From GCA-2687025 sp964473525 (GTDB lineage: Bacteria > Poribacteria > WGA-4E > GCA-2687025), in the NCBI GenBank assembly GCA_964473525.1, contig CAYYPK010000003.1, positions 62,001-126,000 of the forward strand: a stretch of 64,000 nucleotides of DNA, written 5' to 3'. Both the position numbers and the translations under genes were made by a program. Positions 33,978 through 43,629 of this stretch are shown here, piece by piece; positions within the stretch are counted from its first letter, which is position 1; the number at the start of each line of letters is the position of its first letter. The notes under the pieces are model-generated. The model was not told where the DNA came from. It made no database searches and was given only the letters and a program-made list of their open reading frames with translations.

Positions 33978-34637
33978 ATGAAGTGGGCGGTCTGGTGTCT
34001 GATTCTGACGGCGGCGAGCGCCTTCGCGGCCGACGGCCCGCTCGTTGTGCACACGTACGACGCCGAGACGGACGAGCTCATTTCGACGACCGTGCGCGAG
34101 ACACGCGGTCTCAGTGGCGCTGAGAGCCTGGTCACCGTCACGTGGCAGGATCACCAGACCGAGAAGTCTGGCGTCGCGGAGGCCGTCCTTGATGCCGCCT
34201 ACAGCACGCTGACGTGGAAGGTCGCGGAAGAGGGGTGGGGCACGGACTACTTTGGGCGGCGCCAAGGCGACAGTGTCGTCGTCAGCGGCGTGCTGCGCGG
34301 CGACACCGTCGACGAAACACACGATGTCGGTGCCACGCCGTTCTTTCACACCCCCACCATGGGGCTCGAGGGCTTCGTACGGTCAGAGGCTGCCAGGATC
34401 GAGTTCTACACGCTGCGGCCGGACAACCTCTCCTCGTACAAGATGAAGGCTGAGAGGAAGGGGCCGGAGCGCATCGACATCAACGGCGCGCGCGTGGACG
34501 CCGTGCGAGTGCAGTGGGGACTGGCGGGGTTCCGCTCCGCGTTCTACAAGCGGACGTTCTGGTTCCGAGCATCGGACGGCGTGTTCCTGCGATCCAATAA
34601 GTCACGGGGCATCTACTCGCAGCTCGGTTCAGGGTAA
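33978..34637 (+). CDS. Secreted protein of unknown function
   Basis: A 219-residue protein with signal peptide MKWAVWCLILTAASAFAADG. The rest is strand-rich (LVVHTYDAETDELISTTV, SLVTVTWQDHQTEKSG, VDAVRVQWGLAGFRS, KRTFWFRASDGVFLRSN) and recalls the DUF3108/lipocalin-like barrels in which a hydrophobic ligand or precursor is handled, but the match is too weak to name. ATG 33978 is taken because AGGGAG is correctly spaced; ATG 33972 is six bases earlier. It lies 22 bases after the APH gene. Confidence 0.6.
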   Translation: MKWAVWCLILTAASAFAADGPLVVHTYDAETDELISTTVRETRGLSGAESLVTVTWQDHQTEKSGVAEAVLDAAYSTLTWKVAEEGWGTDYFGRRQGDSVVVSGVLRGDTVDETHDVGATPFFHTPTMGLEGFVRSEAARIEFYTLRPDNLSSYKMKAERKGPERIDINGARVDAVRVQWGLAGFRSAFYKRTFWFRASDGVFLRSNKSRGIYSQLGSG

Positions 34638-34739
34638 CGCCCCGGATATTCGCGGGAAGTTAGGGGTTACCACGCATAGGCCGATGGCTTACACTGAGGC
34701 GTCGGGCAGCCCGCACGCCTGTTGCATTGGGGTCGGTAC

Positions 34740-35123
34740 ATGCCGCGCAGCATCCTGCTCATTGAAGATGAGCCGGACATTCAGACGGTCGTGAAGTTCG
34801 CGTTGGAGGCCACGGGCGGCCACGAAGTCACTGTCGCCGAGGACGGTCTGAAGGGCCTGGAGGTCGCGCGCTCCGAGCAACCGGACGTCATCCTGCTGGA
34901 CGTCATGATGCCCCGCATGGATGGACACGAGCTGCTCCGCCTGCTGAAGGCCAGCGACAAGACGAGCGAAATCCCAGTCATCTTCCTTTCCGCCAAGGCG
35001 CAGCAGAAGGACGTCGAGGCGGGACTGGAGCTGGGCGCGGACGGCTACCTCACCAAGCCGTTCGATAGCCGCACGCTCAGCGATGAGGTAGAGGAGATCG
35101 TCCGCAACGCCCAGACACGCTAG
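34740..35123 (+). CDS. Single-domain response regulator (CheY-like)
   Basis: A 127-residue receiver domain with nothing attached. The acid pocket is in LLIEDEPD (D10), the phosphorylated Asp is D54 in ILLDVMMPRMDG, the switch Ser is S84 and the lysine is K106 in YLTKPF. It should be phosphorylated by a histidine kinase and act by protein contact. The nearest kinases are at 37989-43317, but a link is not shown. ATG 34740 is used; the frame opens at 34722. Confidence 0.92.
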   Translation: MPRSILLIEDEPDIQTVVKFALEATGGHEVTVAEDGLKGLEVARSEQPDVILLDVMMPRMDGHELLRLLKASDKTSEIPVIFLSAKAQQKDVEAGLELGADGYLTKPFDSRTLSDEVEEIVRNAQTR

Positions 35124-35144
35124 CTGACTCGGTGTCGACGAGGG

Positions 35145-36074
35145 CTACATCTCCGACAGCGTCTGTCGCATGAACGCGCACGCAAGCTCCGACTGCTCCA
35201 ACGCGACTCCCAGCCCAGCATGCCGGTGCCCTGTCAGCACTGGGCTGCACAGTTCGTAGCCCACGTGCCCGTCGAAGTCCGCGAGCTCGCGCGCGGCGGA
35301 CAGGAATGCCGGGTAGTCGCATCGCGCGGGGTTGGCGCGGCTGGACGCTGGCACGATGCGCCCGTCGTCGTCCCGCTCGAAGCGCCCTCCGAAGTGCGTG
35401 TGCACGAGCTGGTCACCGGTGGCCGTCAACGCCTCGCGATAGTACTCCGCGTCGTGCCGCTGCATGAGCGGGGCGTCGATGCACGCTTTCAGCGCGGGCG
35501 AGTCGACCTCGTTGATGAACTGCAGCACATGGTCCCAGTGTGACGTGATGGGCTCGTGGTTCTGTAGGGCGAGCGTGACGCCGTAGTCCATCGCCATGCG
35601 GCTGACCTCGACCAGGCAGTCGCGCACGTGCTGCCAGCGTTCGAGCGCCGTGGTCCCGGGGTAGCGATGATCGATGTTGTAACGCGCGACGTCGTACGTG
35701 ATGCAGCCGTCGCGCCGCGTGACGCCCGACCACGCGGCGAACACGCGCACGATGGGCGACCCGAGGTCCGCGGCGAGGCGGATGAGCTCTCGCACCATGA
35801 GCACTTCGGCCTCGCGGTGTTCCTCGATTGGGCTGGAGAAGTCGTTGTAGGCGGCGACGCAGGACAGCTCCAGGCCGTTGTCGGCCGCAGCGACGCGGAT
35901 CGCCTCCCGAGCGGCACGGCCCAGGTCCAACGGGGAGCCGTGCGGACGCTTGCCCTCGATCTCGACGCCGTCGTAGCCCCAGTCCTTCGCCATTGGGAAG
36001 ATGTCGAGTAGTGGGACGGCGTCCCCGCGGTAGTAGCCGCCGCTCAGCGAGATCGTGTAGAGGCTCACCTTCAT
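35145..36074 (-). CDS. Sugar phosphate isomerase/epimerase (xylose-isomerase-like TIM barrel)
   Basis: A 309-residue protein with the AP-endonuclease-2/xylose-isomerase fold: YTISLSGGYYRGD start, DGVEIEG, ELSCVAAYNDFS, LALQNHEP (metal ligand region), HTHFGGRFERDDDG and GYELCSPV. In this family metal ligands Glu, Asp, His, Glu lie at strand ends and are plausible here. Members include inosose and hydroxypyruvate isomerases. It is the second gene of a pair with the Gfo/Idh gene upstream (37 bases), a classic partner in inositol and rare-sugar breakdown, and iolD and iolA-type genes are 20 kb away. Confidence 0.85.
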   Translation of the reverse strand: MKVSLYTISLSGGYYRGDAVPLLDIFPMAKDWGYDGVEIEGKRPHGSPLDLGRAAREAIRVAAADNGLELSCVAAYNDFSSPIEEHREAEVLMVRELIRLAADLGSPIVRVFAAWSGVTRRDGCITYDVARYNIDHRYPGTTALERWQHVRDCLVEVSRMAMDYGVTLALQNHEPITSHWDHVLQFINEVDSPALKACIDAPLMQRHDAEYYREALTATGDQLVHTHFGGRFERDDDGRIVPASSRANPARCDYPAFLSAARELADFDGHVGYELCSPVLTGHRHAGLGVALEQSELACAFMRQTLSEM

Positions 36075-36111
36075 CTTGTCGGCTCCTTGTCGCCAGACAT
36101 CTCTCCGGGCG

Positions 36112-37377
36112 CTACTGGTCCAGGCGGTACGGCGCCAGCAGGTAGTCTAGGACGGCGTCTTCCGCCGCCTCGTTGTCGCCGAGTTCCTCGACGTGTCCGA
36201 GGCTGAACTCCTTGAAGTCCGCTGGCGTCACGGCGCCGCCTTCAACGGCAGAGAGGTACGCCGCCCCAATGGCCGCGATGATCTCGGCGCCGAACTCGAT
36301 GTCGTACTCGGGCCGCGCGCCGCGCGCCACGCTGTCGATGCAGGTCTCGATCTCCTCGCGCACGGAGATCGTCTCGCCCGGGTATACGCGCAGTGGGATG
36401 CGCGTCTCGCCGCCGTCCCACCTGAGAATGCGGACGGCGTCGCTCCCGGTGGCGTCGATGACGCCGTCCTCGCCCTCGATTCTCAGGTACCCGTCGCCCT
36501 GACCGCCGCTCTTGCTCTCGTGCAGTCCGATCTCGCCGCCGCACCACGTCGACTCCATGAACACGGTCGTCCATGCGCCGGACGCGGGATCCTCGAACAG
36601 GAACCGGACGTGGGCGTCGTCGTCCACCTCCATCACGAACGGATCGCCCTCCAGCACGCGATGGCGGTGTCGCACGCCGATGCGAACGGCCTCCACGCGC
36701 GAGATGCGTAGGTGCGTCCCGAGCATGTACCACACGCCCGCGAGGCCGTGCGACCCGTAGTCCATGAGGCATCCGCCGCCGTTCTCGACGGCGCTCGCCT
36801 GCGACTTCAGCACACTCGTCGCGTCGAGGCGGGAGCCGCGGATGAGGGCAACGTTGTGGACACGCCCGATGGCCCCGTCCGCCAACAGGTCGTGCAGCAC
36901 GCGGTACTTGGGGTCGAAGATATTGTCGTCGTTGAGCTGACACTGCACGCCGGGCGTCTCACGTATCACGCGCGCGGCGCGCTCCGCCTCGATCCACGTG
37001 CGCGCCATGGGCTTCTCGACCATGCTGTGCACGCCCGCACGCGCCGCTGCGATCACCGTCGGCATGCGGCCGCGGGCCGTCGTGCAGACGTCCACGAGAT
37101 CGACGTTGGCTAGCAGATCGTCGAGCGATGCGTAGACTCCGAGAGTCTCGATGTTCTCGTGGCACGCTTCCGCGTCCGCAGGGCTCGCTTCCGCGTGGGC
37201 AAGCAACGCCTGGCGGTATTTGTCGCACGCCGCCTCCGCGCGCGGCCGGTCGAGGTCGTAGAACCCGGTCATCCGGGCCTTGGACAGTAACTGCGGATAC
37301 ACCCGAAGATGGGCCCACTGGAAGATGCGACCCGTGCCTACGCCGCCTACGCGTAGTGGCTGGTCCTGCTGTGACAT
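36112..37377 (-). CDS. Gfo/Idh/MocA family oxidoreductase
   Basis: A 421-residue NAD(P)-dependent dehydrogenase with VGGVGTGRIFQ for the dinucleotide and the catalytic lysine in HSMVEKPMARTW. The C-terminal domain includes GGCLMDYGSHGLAGVWYMLG with the aspartate-histidine pair expected near the substrate. It has no signal peptide. ATG 37377 has GGAGGA upstream; the longer frame is unsupported. Its partner isomerase follows on the same strand. Substrate is probably a sugar or cyclitol, inferred from family and neighbour. Confidence 0.9.
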   Translation of the reverse strand: MSQQDQPLRVGGVGTGRIFQWAHLRVYPQLLSKARMTGFYDLDRPRAEAACDKYRQALLAHAEASPADAEACHENIETLGVYASLDDLLANVDLVDVCTTARGRMPTVIAAARAGVHSMVEKPMARTWIEAERAARVIRETPGVQCQLNDDNIFDPKYRVLHDLLADGAIGRVHNVALIRGSRLDATSVLKSQASAVENGGGCLMDYGSHGLAGVWYMLGTHLRISRVEAVRIGVRHRHRVLEGDPFVMEVDDDAHVRFLFEDPASGAWTTVFMESTWCGGEIGLHESKSGGQGDGYLRIEGEDGVIDATGSDAVRILRWDGGETRIPLRVYPGETISVREEIETCIDSVARGARPEYDIEFGAEIIAAIGAAYLSAVEGGAVTPADFKEFSLGHVEELGDNEAAEDAVLDYLLAPYRLDQ

Positions 37378-37988
37378 GTGTCCTCCGATGTGCGTGCCGG
37401 TCCACATGCGAGCCGACCGCAGTCTACGCGGGCGCCGCAAGCTCGGCAATCCCACGGACGGCGCCAAGCCCTGACGCAGGGGCGGACGGTCCACTACGCG
37501 CGTGTTGGCGCAGGTGGTCAGTGGCGGGCGCCAGGCCGCGGCGCGGTGACTGCCCGGCCCGAGAATCACGGCTGAGAGCAGATGGGGCGCGCGGCGCCGT
37601 CCGTGGGGGCTGGCCCTGGAACCGCGTGGACTGCACAGCCGTGGTTTGCTCGTCCGCCGCGCCCGTACAGAGGCGCCCGAGGCGTTCGCCTACGCTTTCT
37701 ACACAGTTGTCCCGAACAGGCCGACAGGCTACGGTTCGCGTAGCGCTCACGCGTCAGCGGGTTGCGCGGGCCGGCGCATCGGAGCTATCAAGAGCGCGGG
37801 AGCAGAATAGCCAGCGCGCGGTTGCCATCTGAGTTGCGGTCGACAGGGATAGGGCGGAGTTGCCGACGGGATGCACTGCCGCGTGCCCCTGGGCGAACCA
37901 CGCGTCACGGTCTCATTTGCAGCGCGCCGCTATGCCGGTGTCGGTCGACCGCAGGCAGCTGCATCGGAACACGATTTTGGGGAGTTCG
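37378..37988. other. Gene-poor gap upstream of the signalling operon
   Basis: About 610 bases between a leftward Gfo/Idh gene and the rightward receiver-ATPase gene. All open frames here are short and read as GC-rich shadows. The gap should hold both promoters and possibly a small RNA, but I see no hairpin or repeat worth naming. Confidence 0.4.
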
Positions 37989-39110
37989 ATGGGTGACCAG
38001 GCCGCCGGAGCGCGGATTCTGATCGTCGACGACAACACGAAGAACATCCAGGTACTGGGCACCATGCTTCGGGAGGAGGGCTATCAGCTGAACGTCGCCC
38101 AGAACGGCGTGGCGGCGCTCAAGGTGGTCGAGTCAGTGCTACCCGACCTCATCCTGCTTGACGTGAACATGCCGGAGATGGACGGATACGAGACGTGTGA
38201 GCGGCTCAAGGCGGCGGATCGCACGCGCGGCATCCCGGTCATCTTTCTTACCGCGAGGACAGACACCGACGACATAGTGCGGGGACTGGATCTGGGCGCG
38301 GTCGACTATCTCAGCAAGCCGTGCAACCGCAGGGAACTGCTCGTCCGAGTGCGAACGCACGTCGCCCTGCGGGCCCACGAGAAGGAGGCCGAGCAGCGCG
38401 CCGAGGAGGCGATCGCCGAGCGCGACCGGAACCTCAAGTGGGCCCTCCTGGGTAAGGCTACGCCAGCGTTCGTCGAGGATTACGCCGAGGACGCTCAACG
38501 GATACGCGCCCAGGCTGAGTGGCTCACACGCGGGCTCGACGACGACGCCCCGAACAAGACGCGCGCCGCCACGATCGAGCGCCTGGTCGAAGCACATCTG
38601 ACGCGACTGACCGAGATCGCCGACATCACGCAGGAGGAGATGGACGTCGAGCTTGGCGCCCATGAGCTCTCCGACATCGTCGACCAGTTCGTCCGCGTAT
38701 GCACCTTCGAGCAGACTCCGGCCACAGCGGTCACTCTTGACACCGACGTGCGGTACACCGGCGCCATCAGGGCCGACCGAGACCGTCTCGTCAACGCCTG
38801 GCGCAAACTGGTCGACTACGCTGCGCAGCTCCAGCGGGACAGCGACGCGGACGCGACGCCGGTCGTACAGATCCTGACCTATGACGACAACGACGGTGTA
38901 TACATCGGGATTCAGAGCCCTGATCCCGGTATAACGGCCGAGTGGCGCGAAGGGCTGTTTGACGCCGAGCGCGAGCACGAAGGCGAGGATCCGAAGCGCG
39001 CGCTGGACCTCTACTACGCGAAGAGAGTTGTCATCGACCATGGGGGACAGCTAGCGTACCGGTTCCGGCAAGGGAAGTCGCTCTTCGCCATGAAGTTCCC
39101 GGCGCCCTAA
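37989..39110 (+). CDS. Receiver domain fused to a degenerate histidine-kinase-like part
   Basis: A 373-residue protein. Residues 8-125 are a receiver domain (LIVDDNTKN, D58 in ILLDVNMPEMDGYE, YLSKPCNRRELLVRV). A coiled segment (AHEKEAEQRAEEAIAERDR) leads to a helical and then ATPase-like C-terminal part (IRADRDRLVNAWRKLVDYAA, VIDHGGQLAYRFRQGKSLF), in which I see no phospho-accepting His and no clear G boxes. It is probably a response regulator with an output that once resembled a kinase. ATG 37989 has GGGGAG upstream. The stop overlaps the next start (TAATG). Confidence 0.75.
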   Translation: MGDQAAGARILIVDDNTKNIQVLGTMLREEGYQLNVAQNGVAALKVVESVLPDLILLDVNMPEMDGYETCERLKAADRTRGIPVIFLTARTDTDDIVRGLDLGAVDYLSKPCNRRELLVRVRTHVALRAHEKEAEQRAEEAIAERDRNLKWALLGKATPAFVEDYAEDAQRIRAQAEWLTRGLDDDAPNKTRAATIERLVEAHLTRLTEIADITQEEMDVELGAHELSDIVDQFVRVCTFEQTPATAVTLDTDVRYTGAIRADRDRLVNAWRKLVDYAAQLQRDSDADATPVVQILTYDDNDGVYIGIQSPDPGITAEWREGLFDAEREHEGEDPKRALDLYYAKRVVIDHGGQLAYRFRQGKSLFAMKFPAP

Positions 39111-40375
39111 TGGGAAAGCCGCGGCTCGGCGACGATTCCGCCGTGCGCGCGCCACTTCTCCGCAGACGGTGTTCCATCTGGAGGGCGGCCTTGGAGCGGA
39201 CAGCCCGCACGACATCGGTCCCTACGTGGGCGGCCTTGGTGGCGTGCCTCCTAGTGGCTTCGTGGCTCTCGTTCGGATGCGCGCGGGATACCACGCCGGC
39301 TCCGATACGGGTGGGCGTCGCGGCGCCTCTGACCGGCAGCGGCGCTGTACTGGGCGAGCAAATCCGTATGGGCGCCGGCCTCGCGATGATCCAGCGGAAC
39401 GGAAACGGCGGGATCGACGGCCGCCGCATCGAGCTCGTCCTTGGCGATGACCGCGCCGACCCCGGCCAAGCCACGGTGGTCGCGAGCCGCCTTGCGGGCG
39501 ACGACACCATCCTCGCCGTCATTGGCCACTACAACTCAGCGTGCTCGCTGGCTGGGAAGCCGGTGTATCGCGATGCGGGAGTGCTCCAGCTCTCACCTGG
39601 ATCGACCAACGTCGACGTCTGCCGTGGCTCGGACTGGACCTTCCGGAACCTCTACAGCGACGACTTCGTGGCCCGCGCCGTCGCCCGCTATATAGCTGGC
39701 TCGCTAGGGCTGAGCCGTGTAGGCGTAATACACGATGACGACGCGTATGGCTCCGGACTGACGACCGCCTTCGTCGACGAAGCTGACCGCGTTGGGATCG
39801 ACGTCGTCGGCATTGAGGCGTATGACCGCGGCGCCTCGCTCGACTTCTCGGGCGCGGTCGACACGCTGCATGCCCTCGATCCTGAAATCGTATTCATCCC
39901 AGGACTCTACAACGAAGCGGCGCTCATCGCGCAGGAGACGAGAGGCAAGGGACTGGCGACGCCGTTCATCGGCGGGGACGGCGTGCTGTCGGAAGCGCTC
40001 TTCGACGTGGGAGGCGAAGCGGTCGAGGGCATGATGATCATGACCCCGTTCATCGTGCATGCGACCGCAGGCGGCGAGGCGGTTCAGGAGTTCGCACAGC
40101 GCTTCCTCGAGGCATACCGCCGGCCCGCGGACACGTGGGCCGCCCTGGCGTACGATGCCGCGAACCAGATCTTCGACGCCATCGATGAAGTGGGAGCTGA
40201 CCGGGCGCGCATTCGCGACCGGCTCGCTCAGATGACCACTCCCGAGACGGCGTTCCATGGCATCACCGGAGCGACGTATTTCGACGAGAACGGCGACTGC
40301 CTCAAGCCAGCCTTCGTAGCTGTGGTGCGCGACGGGGAGTTCGTCCCCGCCGAGATGCAGGTTGGCGCGCCCTAG
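39110..40375 (+). CDS. Periplasmic binding lipoprotein (LivJ-type, type 1 fold)
   Basis: A 421-residue ligand-binding protein. A long N-terminus leads to a hydrophobic run and lipobox-like SWLSFGCARD, so it should be a lipoprotein. The mature part is a branched-chain-amino-acid-type binding protein (IRVGVAAPLTGSGAVLGEQI, LGDDRADPGQATVVASRL, VIGHYNSACSLAGKPVY, VIHDDDAYGSGLTTAFVDEA, IPGLYNEAALIAQE). No permease or ATPase genes are near; the neighbours are signal proteins. It is therefore likely to serve as the ligand-sensing subunit for the hybrid kinase that follows. It begins within the stop of the previous gene. Confidence 0.88.
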   Translation: MGKPRLGDDSAVRAPLLRRRCSIWRAALERTARTTSVPTWAALVACLLVASWLSFGCARDTTPAPIRVGVAAPLTGSGAVLGEQIRMGAGLAMIQRNGNGGIDGRRIELVLGDDRADPGQATVVASRLAGDDTILAVIGHYNSACSLAGKPVYRDAGVLQLSPGSTNVDVCRGSDWTFRNLYSDDFVARAVARYIAGSLGLSRVGVIHDDDAYGSGLTTAFVDEADRVGIDVVGIEAYDRGASLDFSGAVDTLHALDPEIVFIPGLYNEAALIAQETRGKGLATPFIGGDGVLSEALFDVGGEAVEGMMIMTPFIVHATAGGEAVQEFAQRFLEAYRRPADTWAALAYDAANQIFDAIDEVGADRARIRDRLAQMTTPETAFHGITGATYFDENGDCLKPAFVAVVRDGEFVPAEMQVGAP

Positions 40376-40455
40376 GTCAGTATCGCGGAAGGCGCCGCGC
40401 CAACAGGGGCACTGCGGGGCGATGTAGTCGAGTCAGCTCGCCGTGAGGAACACCG

Positions 40456-43317
40456 ATGAAGCAGAAATCCCGGCTGATCTCGCTGATACTGGTCATCGTG
40501 GGTATAGTGTCCGTCGTCGCCACGGGCACCCTGTACATCCTCTACCGTGTCGCCGTGAGGGACCAGGGCGCTTGGCTGGCCTACATGGCGAAGAGTCAGG
40601 CCGCCATCATGGAAGCCGTAGGCCGGTTCGATGCCGAGCACAGCACGGCGGCTGTGACCGGCGGATCGTTCACGGCGACTCTGACGCAGATCCGCGAGGC
40701 GCACCTGCGCTATCCGGGTTTTGGCCGCACCGGCGAATTTGTGATAGGCCAGCATACCGGCAACCAGATAGTTTTCCTGCTGCGTTCACGTCAGTTCGGG
40801 GTGGACACATCCGTGCCATACGCTGGGCAACGGGTGACTCCGATGCGCCGAGCTCTGTCCGGTGGGTCGGGCGTGTTCATCGGGGACGACTATGACGGCG
40901 TACGCGTGCTCGCCGCGTATGAGCCGATTGGGGAACTCGGGCTAGGCATCGTCGCGAAGATCAGTGTCGCTGAGATCCGAGCCCCCTACGCCCGCGGAGG
41001 CGCTCTCGCGCTCGGTATGATCGTCGTGTGCGTCGTTCTCGGGGTCGGCGCGTTCCTGCTAACGATGCGCGACGAAGAGGGCAAAATCACAACGACGCTG
41101 AGTTCGGGACAGGACATCGAGCGACGGAAGGTGGCCGAGCAGGACCTGCAGGTCTCCGAGGAGCGCTTCCAGCGCATCTTCGAGGGGATGCAGGACGCGT
41201 ACTTGCTCGTAGGCATGGATGGAGTCGTCACGCTCGCCAATCCTTACGCGGCAGACCTGCTGGGCTACGACTCCGCAGACGACATGGCCGGGCTGGACCT
41301 CGCCGATGGCCTCGCTGCGGATCGCGACGATGGCGCGCACGTGCTGGACGAGGTGCGCCAGGCAAGCTCTATACGGAACCGGGAGATTCCGCTCCGCCGC
41401 AAAGACGGCGCCGTGCTCCCGATAGAAGGCCATATGCACCTGATTCTCTCCGACGAGGGAGAGCAGGTGGGCGTTGAGGGAGTCTTCCGCGACATTCGTG
41501 AGCGCAAGGCGGCGGAGCTGGAGCTGCTCGCGGCGCGGGAGGCGGCCGATGCCGCGAACCGTGCGAAGAGCGAGTTCCTGGCGAACATGTCCCACGAGAT
41601 CCGCACCCCGATGAACGCCGTCCTGGGGTTCAGCGAGATCCTGGCCGGGCTCATCGTGGACCCCGTCCACTCCGAGTATCTCAAGTCCATCCGAACGAGC
41701 GGCGCGGCTCTCCTGACGCTCATTAACGACATCCTCGACCTGTCCAAGGTCGAGGCCGGGAAGCTGGAACTGCAGTTCGGCGGCGCTGATGTGCACGCGT
41801 TGGCGGCGGAGCTCCAGACGATCTACGGCCAGAAGGCGGAGGAGAAGGGGATCGACCTGCTCGTCGACGTCGACGCCGACGTTCCACACGCCCTGATACT
41901 GGACGAGACGCGCCTGCGGCAGGTGCTCATCAACCTCATAGGCAACGGCGTTAAGTTCACCGCGGAGGGCCACGTAAGGCTCAGCGTGCGGCTTGAGCGG
42001 CCCGCGGGCGAGGAGAGCGCCGTCGATCTGCTGTTGGATGTCGAAGATACGGGCATCGGCGTGCCGGAGGATCAGTTGGAGAGCATCTTCGGCGCGTTTG
42101 AGCAGCAGGAGGGTCAGAGCCACGAGACATTCGGGGGGACCGGACTCGGCCTGGCGATCTCGAAGCGCCTTGTGGAGATGATGCCCGGTACGATCCACGT
42201 CACCAGCGAAGCCGGCCAGGGAAGCGTGTTCCACGTCCGGTTGCCGGGCGTGGCGCTAGATGAGGGGCTCTCTGGAGACGACGAAGCCAGCGCGGTGGAC
42301 GTCTCTCTCGTGAGCTTCGCCCCTGCCACAGTCCTGGTGGTAGACGACGTCGACATGAATCGCGAGCTCGTCAAAGGTTACCTCGCTGGCTACGACCTCA
42401 CGTTCATAGAGGGAGCCGACGGCGTGGAGGCGGTTGAGAAGACCCGAGAGAGCCGGCCGGATGTCCTCCTCCTGGACATGAAGATGCCCCGCATGAACGG
42501 CATTGAGGCCACCGAGACGCTGAAGGCGGATCCCGACGTCAGCGCCATCCCCATTGTTGCGATCACGGCCTCGGCGATGGACGAGGAGAGGGTGGCGATG
42601 GAGCGCGTCGTCGACGGCTACCTCACGAAGCCTGTTGGGCAGGTAGATCTGGTCACGCAGCTCATGCGGTTCCTGCCGCATGAGGTGTCCATCCCTGCGG
42701 AGGAGGCGCCAGAGCCAGCGACCGTGCCTGACGGCGAAGTCGTCATCGACATATCGCCTGCGCAGGCCGCGGAGCTCCTGCTGGAGCTACGCGAGCTGGC
42801 GGAGACCTGTGAAGCTCTCGCGACGACACTGAGCATGGACGAAATCGCGGAGGTGGGCGCGAACGTCCAGGAGCTTGGCGCTGCGGCTGACGCCCCCGCT
42901 CTGGTCGCCTGGGGAGAGGATGTGACAGCCAAGGCGTCGCTGTTCGACATCGACGCGCTTGGGCCGCTGCTGTCCGACTTCGCCGACATCGTAGCCCAGG
43001 TGGCGAGCGTGGCGAGTGATGGTGACGCCGCCGGCGGCGCGCAGACGATCGACGGTGACAGCGCCCGCGAGATGCTGTCGCTACTCGAGCCCGAGCGACC
43101 CGTCGCCGCCGAACTCGCGGAGACGCTCAGCATGGGCGACATCGAAGCGCTCGGCGAGCGGCTGCGGGGACTCGGCGCCGCCCACGCGTATGCGCCCCTC
43201 ACGGACTGGGGAACACGGCTCTGTCAGCAGGCGGAGCTGTTCGACATCAGCGGCGTCGAGACCACGCTCGGGGAGCTCGACGATCTGGCGGCGGGCCTGC
43301 AGTCGCTGACGCGGTAG
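40456..43317 (+). CDS. Hybrid sensor histidine kinase
   Basis: A 953-residue protein. It has an N-terminal membrane segment (ISLILVIVGIVSVVATGTLY), a Cache-like periplasmic part (about 45-180), a second segment, a PAS domain with PAC end (about 225-345), HisKA with H380 in SHEIRTPMNAVLGFSEIL, HATPase with N (LINLIGNGVKFT), DTGIGVP and GGTGLGLAIS, then a receiver domain with D674 in LLLDMKMPRMNG. The last 190 residues hold two related helical repeats, each ending DWG/AWG ... FDI, that look like HPt bundles but show no phospho-His. It is the third gene of the set with the binding lipoprotein and receiver protein. Confidence 0.93.
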   Translation: MKQKSRLISLILVIVGIVSVVATGTLYILYRVAVRDQGAWLAYMAKSQAAIMEAVGRFDAEHSTAAVTGGSFTATLTQIREAHLRYPGFGRTGEFVIGQHTGNQIVFLLRSRQFGVDTSVPYAGQRVTPMRRALSGGSGVFIGDDYDGVRVLAAYEPIGELGLGIVAKISVAEIRAPYARGGALALGMIVVCVVLGVGAFLLTMRDEEGKITTTLSSGQDIERRKVAEQDLQVSEERFQRIFEGMQDAYLLVGMDGVVTLANPYAADLLGYDSADDMAGLDLADGLAADRDDGAHVLDEVRQASSIRNREIPLRRKDGAVLPIEGHMHLILSDEGEQVGVEGVFRDIRERKAAELELLAAREAADAANRAKSEFLANMSHEIRTPMNAVLGFSEILAGLIVDPVHSEYLKSIRTSGAALLTLINDILDLSKVEAGKLELQFGGADVHALAAELQTIYGQKAEEKGIDLLVDVDADVPHALILDETRLRQVLINLIGNGVKFTAEGHVRLSVRLERPAGEESAVDLLLDVEDTGIGVPEDQLESIFGAFEQQEGQSHETFGGTGLGLAISKRLVEMMPGTIHVTSEAGQGSVFHVRLPGVALDEGLSGDDEASAVDVSLVSFAPATVLVVDDVDMNRELVKGYLAGYDLTFIEGADGVEAVEKTRESRPDVLLLDMKMPRMNGIEATETLKADPDVSAIPIVAITASAMDEERVAMERVVDGYLTKPVGQVDLVTQLMRFLPHEVSIPAEEAPEPATVPDGEVVIDISPAQAAELLLELRELAETCEALATTLSMDEIAEVGANVQELGAAADAPALVAWGEDVTAKASLFDIDALGPLLSDFADIVAQVASVASDGDAAGGAQTIDGDSAREMLSLLEPERPVAAELAETLSMGDIEALGERLRGLGAAHAYAPLTDWGTRLCQQAELFDISGVETTLGELDDLAAGLQSLTR

Positions 43318-43629
43318 GCCGAGGCAGTCGGGCGCCAGGCCGTCTCCCGATCCGCCGGCCGCGCGTCGCTTCGCGCGCCCACTAGACAGTGCTACCGGCT
43401 CCCACTCCTCCCAATCGTAGCGCACGATCCTGCTCCGCCATGCGTCCGCCGTGGTGCGCGCGTGGGGCGTAAGGGTGGCGCCCGTCGACCCGCGACTTCG
43501 AGAGCGACGAAGCCGCGCCCTCTGGCGGGACAACCATCGCACGGGCGAGCGCCTGTTACATCCGTGCAGCCTTGTGACGGCACGGCCTTTGTTGTATGCT
43601 GTCGACGTGCCACCAGGAGTTACAGTGCG
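43318..43629. other. Gap at the left edge of the accessory region
   Basis: About 310 bases without a gene. The only structure seen is the promoter at 43572-43600 near its right end. Confidence 0.5.
43572..43600 (+). promoter_or_regulatory. Candidate sigma-70-type promoter for the accessory gene cluster
   Basis: TTGTGA (43572-43577) and TATGCT (43595-43600) are 17 bases apart, each four of six to consensus, and stand 30 bases before the ATG at 43630 in otherwise very GC-rich sequence. An AGGAG ribosome-binding site follows at 43615-43619. Confidence 0.5.

Noticed and set aside
37860..37988. Longer N-terminus for the receiver-ATPase gene
   Set aside because: The extra 43 residues are Cys/Arg-rich and unlike a receiver start; ATG 37989 has GGGGAG upstream.
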